Source: Melampsora larici-populina 98AG31 (Eukaryota; Basidiomycota; Pucciniomycetes; Pucciniales; Melampsoraceae). Taken from it: a stretch of DNA of 20,115 nucleotides. The position numbers and the translations under genes are program-made. Below, piece by piece: positions 18,977-20,115 of the stretch. The notes beneath the pieces are model-generated. The model did no database searches. It was given only the letters and a program-made list of their open reading frames with translations, and was not told the origin of the DNA. Location of the stretch: assembly GCF_000204055.1 (NCBI RefSeq), contig NW_006768808.1:548822-568936 (forward strand), read 5' to 3'. Position 1 is the stretch's first letter, and each line of letters begins with the position of its first letter.

Positions 18977-19029
18977 AACTTAACTAAGTCCCAGTCTGGA
19001 CCTAACCACCAACTCCAGAGAGGGACTTA
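18977..19029. repeat. short hairpin repeat of the AAGTCCC family (copy 3)
   Basis: AACTTAACTAAGTCCC followed by AGTCTGGA (18977-19000) pairs through its inner part with TCCAGAGAGGGACTTA (19014-19029) across a 13-bp loop. As in copy 2, only one side carries the longer AACTTAAC terminus. No target duplication was found. Confidence 0.6.
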
Positions 19030-19487
19030 CGCGCTATCTCGAAATTCTGGCGTGAGATCCCTCGGTACATCGCTCTTTTTTCTTGCATCACCATTTCTCG
19101 CGAAGTACCATTACCAACCTCCCATAACCTCATAATGAAAAATGAGCGCATGCTTCTCAACTAAAACGGCCCGCTCTCAAAATTTCCTTATCATAATTCG
19201 TTCTTATATTATCCCAAAAAAGGTAAATGGGACATCCACCCGGGCCGTACAGGACATTCAAGAGAACTGCGGCGGCCAAAACCCAAATTTGCACTCAAAA
19301 CACCAAAATCATTGTACTAAACCTTGAAATAGTTTTAGACAAACTGCTGTTCTGACTGAAACGAGAGAATTTCGATAATTCCACGAAACGACACTCCTCA
19401 TCGCACCATTATACCCAATCCTGATGGTTCTTTATCCAAGGTCTGAGATCGATTTGTTGTATTCAACGATGTTGAAGTCGATTGAAA
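19030..19487. other. no gene seen
   Basis: Short ORFs only, with no motif or splice pattern that I can support. It may include the promoter of the tentative gene starting at 19488. Confidence 0.45.
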
Positions 19488-20050
19488 ATGACAAATACAG
19501 GGATTGAAATCTATACCAGGTAAGTATCGTGGCCCAATCTGAAGATCAACAGAACGCTTGACTTCACTCGATTATGCTTGCCAATGACATAATGAAAAGT
19601 CGACCTTGATGGCGTACAGTATTGAATCTTGAGTGTTGATTGTTTGAGTCGTCGAACAGAATTCCTGTGAGAAACTAAAAAGACAATATTATCATTAGAT
19701 GAAAAGCTTCAACTTGTTCTATTCTTGATTCATTGCAGAATTGATACAAAGAACCTATGTTCTTTTTATCAAAAATTATTGCTTTCTTTCTCAGGCGGAT
19801 GAACTTAGCATCTGCGCTTACTACCCTTGGTGACAAGAAGTGGAATAGATATAGCAAGTGGCGCATTGCTTTTGTGGTCAACAAAGATCAATGCTGACCT
19901 TTTGACATGATGTTGTTTGTTGAGCAGGCTGTCGCCCAACAATGCATTCTTTTTAAGACTCTTGGCGAGCAAGAACTGTTGTTTGGTCGACTCATAACAT
20001 TAATTGAGGAGACGCAAACCTTTCTGACGCGCAGCATCAGAATGACGTGT
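19488..20050 (+). CDS. tentative multi-exon gene, 3' part beyond the window
   Basis: Three pieces join in frame: 19488-19519 (MTNTGIEIYTR, with a CAG/GTAAGT donor), 19795-19876 (after TTTCTCAG; MNLASALTTLGDKKWNRYSK...) and 19928-20050 (after GAGCAG; AVAQQCILFKTLGEQELLFG...), then a GTAAGC donor at 20051. Phases agree at both joints without forcing, which is the main support. The first intron is 275 nt, longer than the others in this window; the second is 51 nt. The product is not recognised: mixed charged and hydrophobic, probably partly helical, no membrane segment or motif. An alternative ATG at 19424 opens a short frame that ends before the donor. Exons 2 and 3 are more credible than exon 1. 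Confidence 0.38.
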
Positions 20051-20115
20051 GTAAGCTTTTGGCCCCGGTGGATGTCCCAGTTCCTTTTTTTGGCATATAT
20101 GAGACAATTATGATA

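Noticed and set aside
1..20115. CRISPR array, bacterial operon signals, tRNA or rRNA genes
   Set aside because: None were seen. The sequence is eukaryotic with introns, and the only tRNA-like match is the ten-base primer site of the copia element.

Overview
The window looks like repeat-rich nuclear DNA of a basidiomycete fungus, most likely a rust (Pucciniales). The reasons are short spliceosomal introns (about 45-90 nt) in several gene models, a chromodomain-type Ty3/gypsy element, a Ty1/copia element, decayed RecQ-like helicase and DUF6589-type genes of the kinds abundant in rust genomes, and small palindromic elements sharing the core AACTTAAC(T/A)AAGTCCC. The rust assignment is inference; the fungal assignment is firm.

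Layout. 1-2094: 3' part of a Ty3/gypsy chromovirus (integrase, GPF motif, weak chromodomain, probable 3' LTR). 2064-2173: a 110-bp hairpin. 2156-4058 (+): a 5'-truncated, decayed RecQ-type helicase. 4273 to about 7478 (-): a decayed DUF6589-type gene convergent with it, interrupted by a 206-bp CACTA-like MITE whose removal restores the frame. 7479-9685: no gene seen; it holds a short-hairpin repeat, a GGCGCGCC-rich island and a possible inverted-repeat element. 9686-10438 (-): an apparently intact three-exon gene for a DUF202 membrane protein. 10912-11050: a palindromic MITE with a 9-bp target duplication. 11142-16248 (-): a complete Ty1/copia element with identical 172-bp LTRs, AAAAG target duplication, a primer site matching the anticodon loop of initiator tRNA-Met, a G-rich polypurine tract and one open 1520-codon gag-pol frame. 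16690-16945 (-): a degenerate second copy of the DUF202 last exon. 17138-18197 (+): a four-exon PRP38 splicing-factor gene carrying one apparent single-base deletion. 18198-20115: mostly non-coding, with a weak candidate secreted peptide, a third small hairpin repeat and a tentative multi-exon gene running off the right edge.

The host genes that can be named are the DUF202 protein and PRP38; most of the rest is mobile or mobile-derived. The elements record different ages. The copia element looks recent (identical LTRs, open frame). The helicase and DUF6589 genes are old: seven of the eight in-frame nonsense codons I found in them are TGA, which fits CGA-to-TGA decay at CpG. The most unusual items are the convergent helicase/DUF6589 pair, the traceable CACTA-like insertion, the initiator-tRNA primer site, and the lone frameshift in PRP38.
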